Below the pieces are notes generated by a model that saw nothing but the letters and a program-made list of their open reading frames with translations, was not told the DNA's origin and made no database searches. DNA of 64,000 nucleotides from Phlebopus portentosus. Taxonomy: Eukaryota > Basidiomycota > Agaricomycetes > Boletales > Boletinellaceae. Position numbers and translations under genes: made by a program. Shown piece by piece: positions 62,547-64,000 of this stretch. Every line of letters starts with the position of its first letter. Position 1 is the first letter of the stretch. The DNA is taken from positions 2,418,001 to 2,482,000 of the forward strand of contig JAYXKI010000003.1 in the NCBI GenBank assembly GCA_037892935.1. Direction: 5' to 3'.

Positions 62547-64000
62547 ATGGACTACCAACCAGTGCTCCTCAAGCGGCATTCGCGGCCCTCCTCAAAACGT
62601 AGCCCAGAATCCCGCTACTGGCGCCAATTCAAGCACCCCGTCTTCGTCAAGGAATATGCTCCGGTCACCGCCGTACACTTCTCTCCTACAAAGCCGCATC
62701 GCTTTGCTGTCACTGCTGCGACGCGCGTACAGATCTATGCGCCTAGGACTCAGAAAGTAGTAAAGACTATCTCGAGGTTTAAAGACGTTGCACGTTCAGG
62801 AAATATTAGACAGGATGGGAAGCTTGTCGTTGCTGGGGATGATAGTGGACTCGTCCAGGTAAGGAACTTGATCCATTATGCAGAAATATTCAAGGCTGAA
62901 TACTCATATAGATATTCGACATAAACTCACGAGCCATTCTGCGTACACTGGACGAACACAAACAGCCAGTCCACATAACCAAGTTCTCTCCCTTAAACCA
63001 AACGCAAGTCCTCTCCTGCTCGGACGACACGACAGTCAAACTCTGGGACGTGCCTTCCCAAGCACCCGTCACGACCTTCGACGTACACACGGACTATGTA
63101 CGCGCAGGGCAAGTCGCTCCTAACAATGCAAATCTCATCCTCACAGGCGCGTACGACGCGACTGTTCGACTGTTCGACGCACGTTCGGGTCAGTGCGAGA
63201 TGATCATGGGCGGTCCTGAGAGCGCTTCAGGTGCAAATGCTTTACCCGTCGAAGACGTGCTGATGTTTCCCTCCGGGACGGTCGCACTCTCTGCTGCGGG
63301 TCCTATACTCCGCGTGTGGGATCTCGTAGCTGGAGGTCGATGCATTCGCGCGCTTTCGAATCATCAAAAGACGATCACTTCGCTCTCGTTCGACTCACGA
63401 GCAAGTAGACTGTTGACGGGTGGGCTGGACCATATGGTCAAAGTGTACGACGTGAGCATGTACAAAGTCGTACATACGATGCGGTACCCTGCTCCTATTC
63501 TCTGCCTTGGAATTTCCGTAAGTGCTTCATGTCGTTTTTTTATTTAAATGTATAATGCTAATACCATGCATGTACGAACAGCCAGACGACACGCATATCG
63601 CCGCCGGTATGTCAGACGGCACACTATCCGTCCGTCGTCGACAACCCAAAGCCTCAGAATCCTCCCTATCCGACGATCTTTTCTCTATTGCTTCCCTCCG
63701 TTCCGGTGCTTTCGAATCCTTCCTGGGTAGCAGCGCCATCTCGTCGATTGGTACAGGCCGATTCGGTGAAAAAGGCAAAGGGAAAGCGAAGGCTAAGCCA
63801 GTGGGTGATATCGCTGAGTTTAAAGTTGAGGCGAGGAGGAAACGGAGGCTTCGCGCTTATGATAAACTGTTGAAGAATTTCAAGTACTCTGCTGCTCTGG
63901 ATGCTGTTCTCGTCAAGGTTAGTTTATCCGCTTCAATAGCATTTGTACTTCTCCGTTTAGGACCGTCGAGCTGATTATCACCATGTCCTTTTTATACAGC
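62547..64000 (+). CDS. UTP15: U3 snoRNA-associated WD40 protein Utp15, 3' end outside window
   Basis: A small-subunit processome (t-UTP/UtpA) component needed for pre-18S rRNA transcription and processing in the nucleolus. Exons seen: 62547-62858, 62912-63517, 63582-63917, 63961-64000 (open at the window edge). The start MDYQPVLLKRHSRP is followed by RYWRQFKHPVFVKE and a seven-bladed propeller with WD-type repeats: VLSCSDDTTVKLWDV, LILTGAYDATVRLFDARS, RLLTGGLDHMVKVYDVS. A Ser-rich linker and the basic KVEARRKRRLRAYDKLLKNF lead into the C-terminal Utp15 domain, which is cut by the window end. Confidence 0.94.

Overview
The window is nuclear DNA of a filamentous fungus, most likely a mushroom-forming basidiomycete (Agaricomycotina). 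Genes are dense and on both strands. They are broken by many introns of about 45-65 bp with GT...AG ends, exons can be tiny, and intergenic gaps are a few hundred bases. Gene content is eukaryotic and fungal: chitin synthase, alpha-tubulin, exocyst, ARF1, a family 79 glycoside hydrolase, cobalamin-independent methionine synthase. I built exon models by hand from splice signals and reading-frame continuity. Most spliced lengths are exact multiples of three and give the usual family lengths (ARF1 181 aa, alpha-tubulin 447, TCTP 169, Met6 764).

Layout, left to right: a partial secreted protein (1-628, -); DNA polymerase epsilon subunit B (945-3170, +); a giant Fmp27/BLTP2-type lipid-transfer protein (3679-13228, +); a conserved multi-pass membrane protein (13542-15865, +); MET6 (16298-19036, -); a dual-specificity phosphatase (20288-21032, +); a large alpha/beta-hydrolase (22509-26107, +); alpha-tubulin (26678-28486, +); a HAD sugar-phosphatase-like protein (28851-29718, -); SEC15 (30372-33273, +); ARF1 (33612-34485, -); CFT2/CPSF100 (34708-38091, +); glutaminyl-tRNA synthetase (38199-41005, -); a GH79 enzyme (41512-43623, +); a BCS1-like AAA ATPase (43847-45709, -); a SET-domain protein (46029-47340, -); TOM20 (47570-48501, -); a GST-like protein (48667-50074, +); an unrecognised Cys-motif protein (50437-53283, -); a CLPTM1 homologue (53500-56291, -); chitin synthase (56742-60321, +); TCTP (61452-62296, -); and UTP15 (62547-end, +, partial).

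These are mostly housekeeping genes for replication, mRNA 3' processing, translation, ribosome biogenesis, secretion, mitochondrial import and cell wall. There is no operon, secondary-metabolite cluster, mobile element, CRISPR array, tRNA or rRNA that I can support, and I found no new multi-gene system. Several neighbours are divergent pairs sharing short promoters, such as ARF1/CFT2 (222 bp) and TCTP/UTP15 (250 bp).

The unusual signal is in gene structure. There is a 4-nt micro-exon in the CLPTM1 gene, an 11-nt micro-exon in ARF1, and five introns best explained by GC-AG boundaries (three of them in the polymerase epsilon subunit gene). There are also two single-nucleotide reading-frame breaks, in chitin synthase and in the Fmp27-like gene, which may be consensus errors or real lesions.
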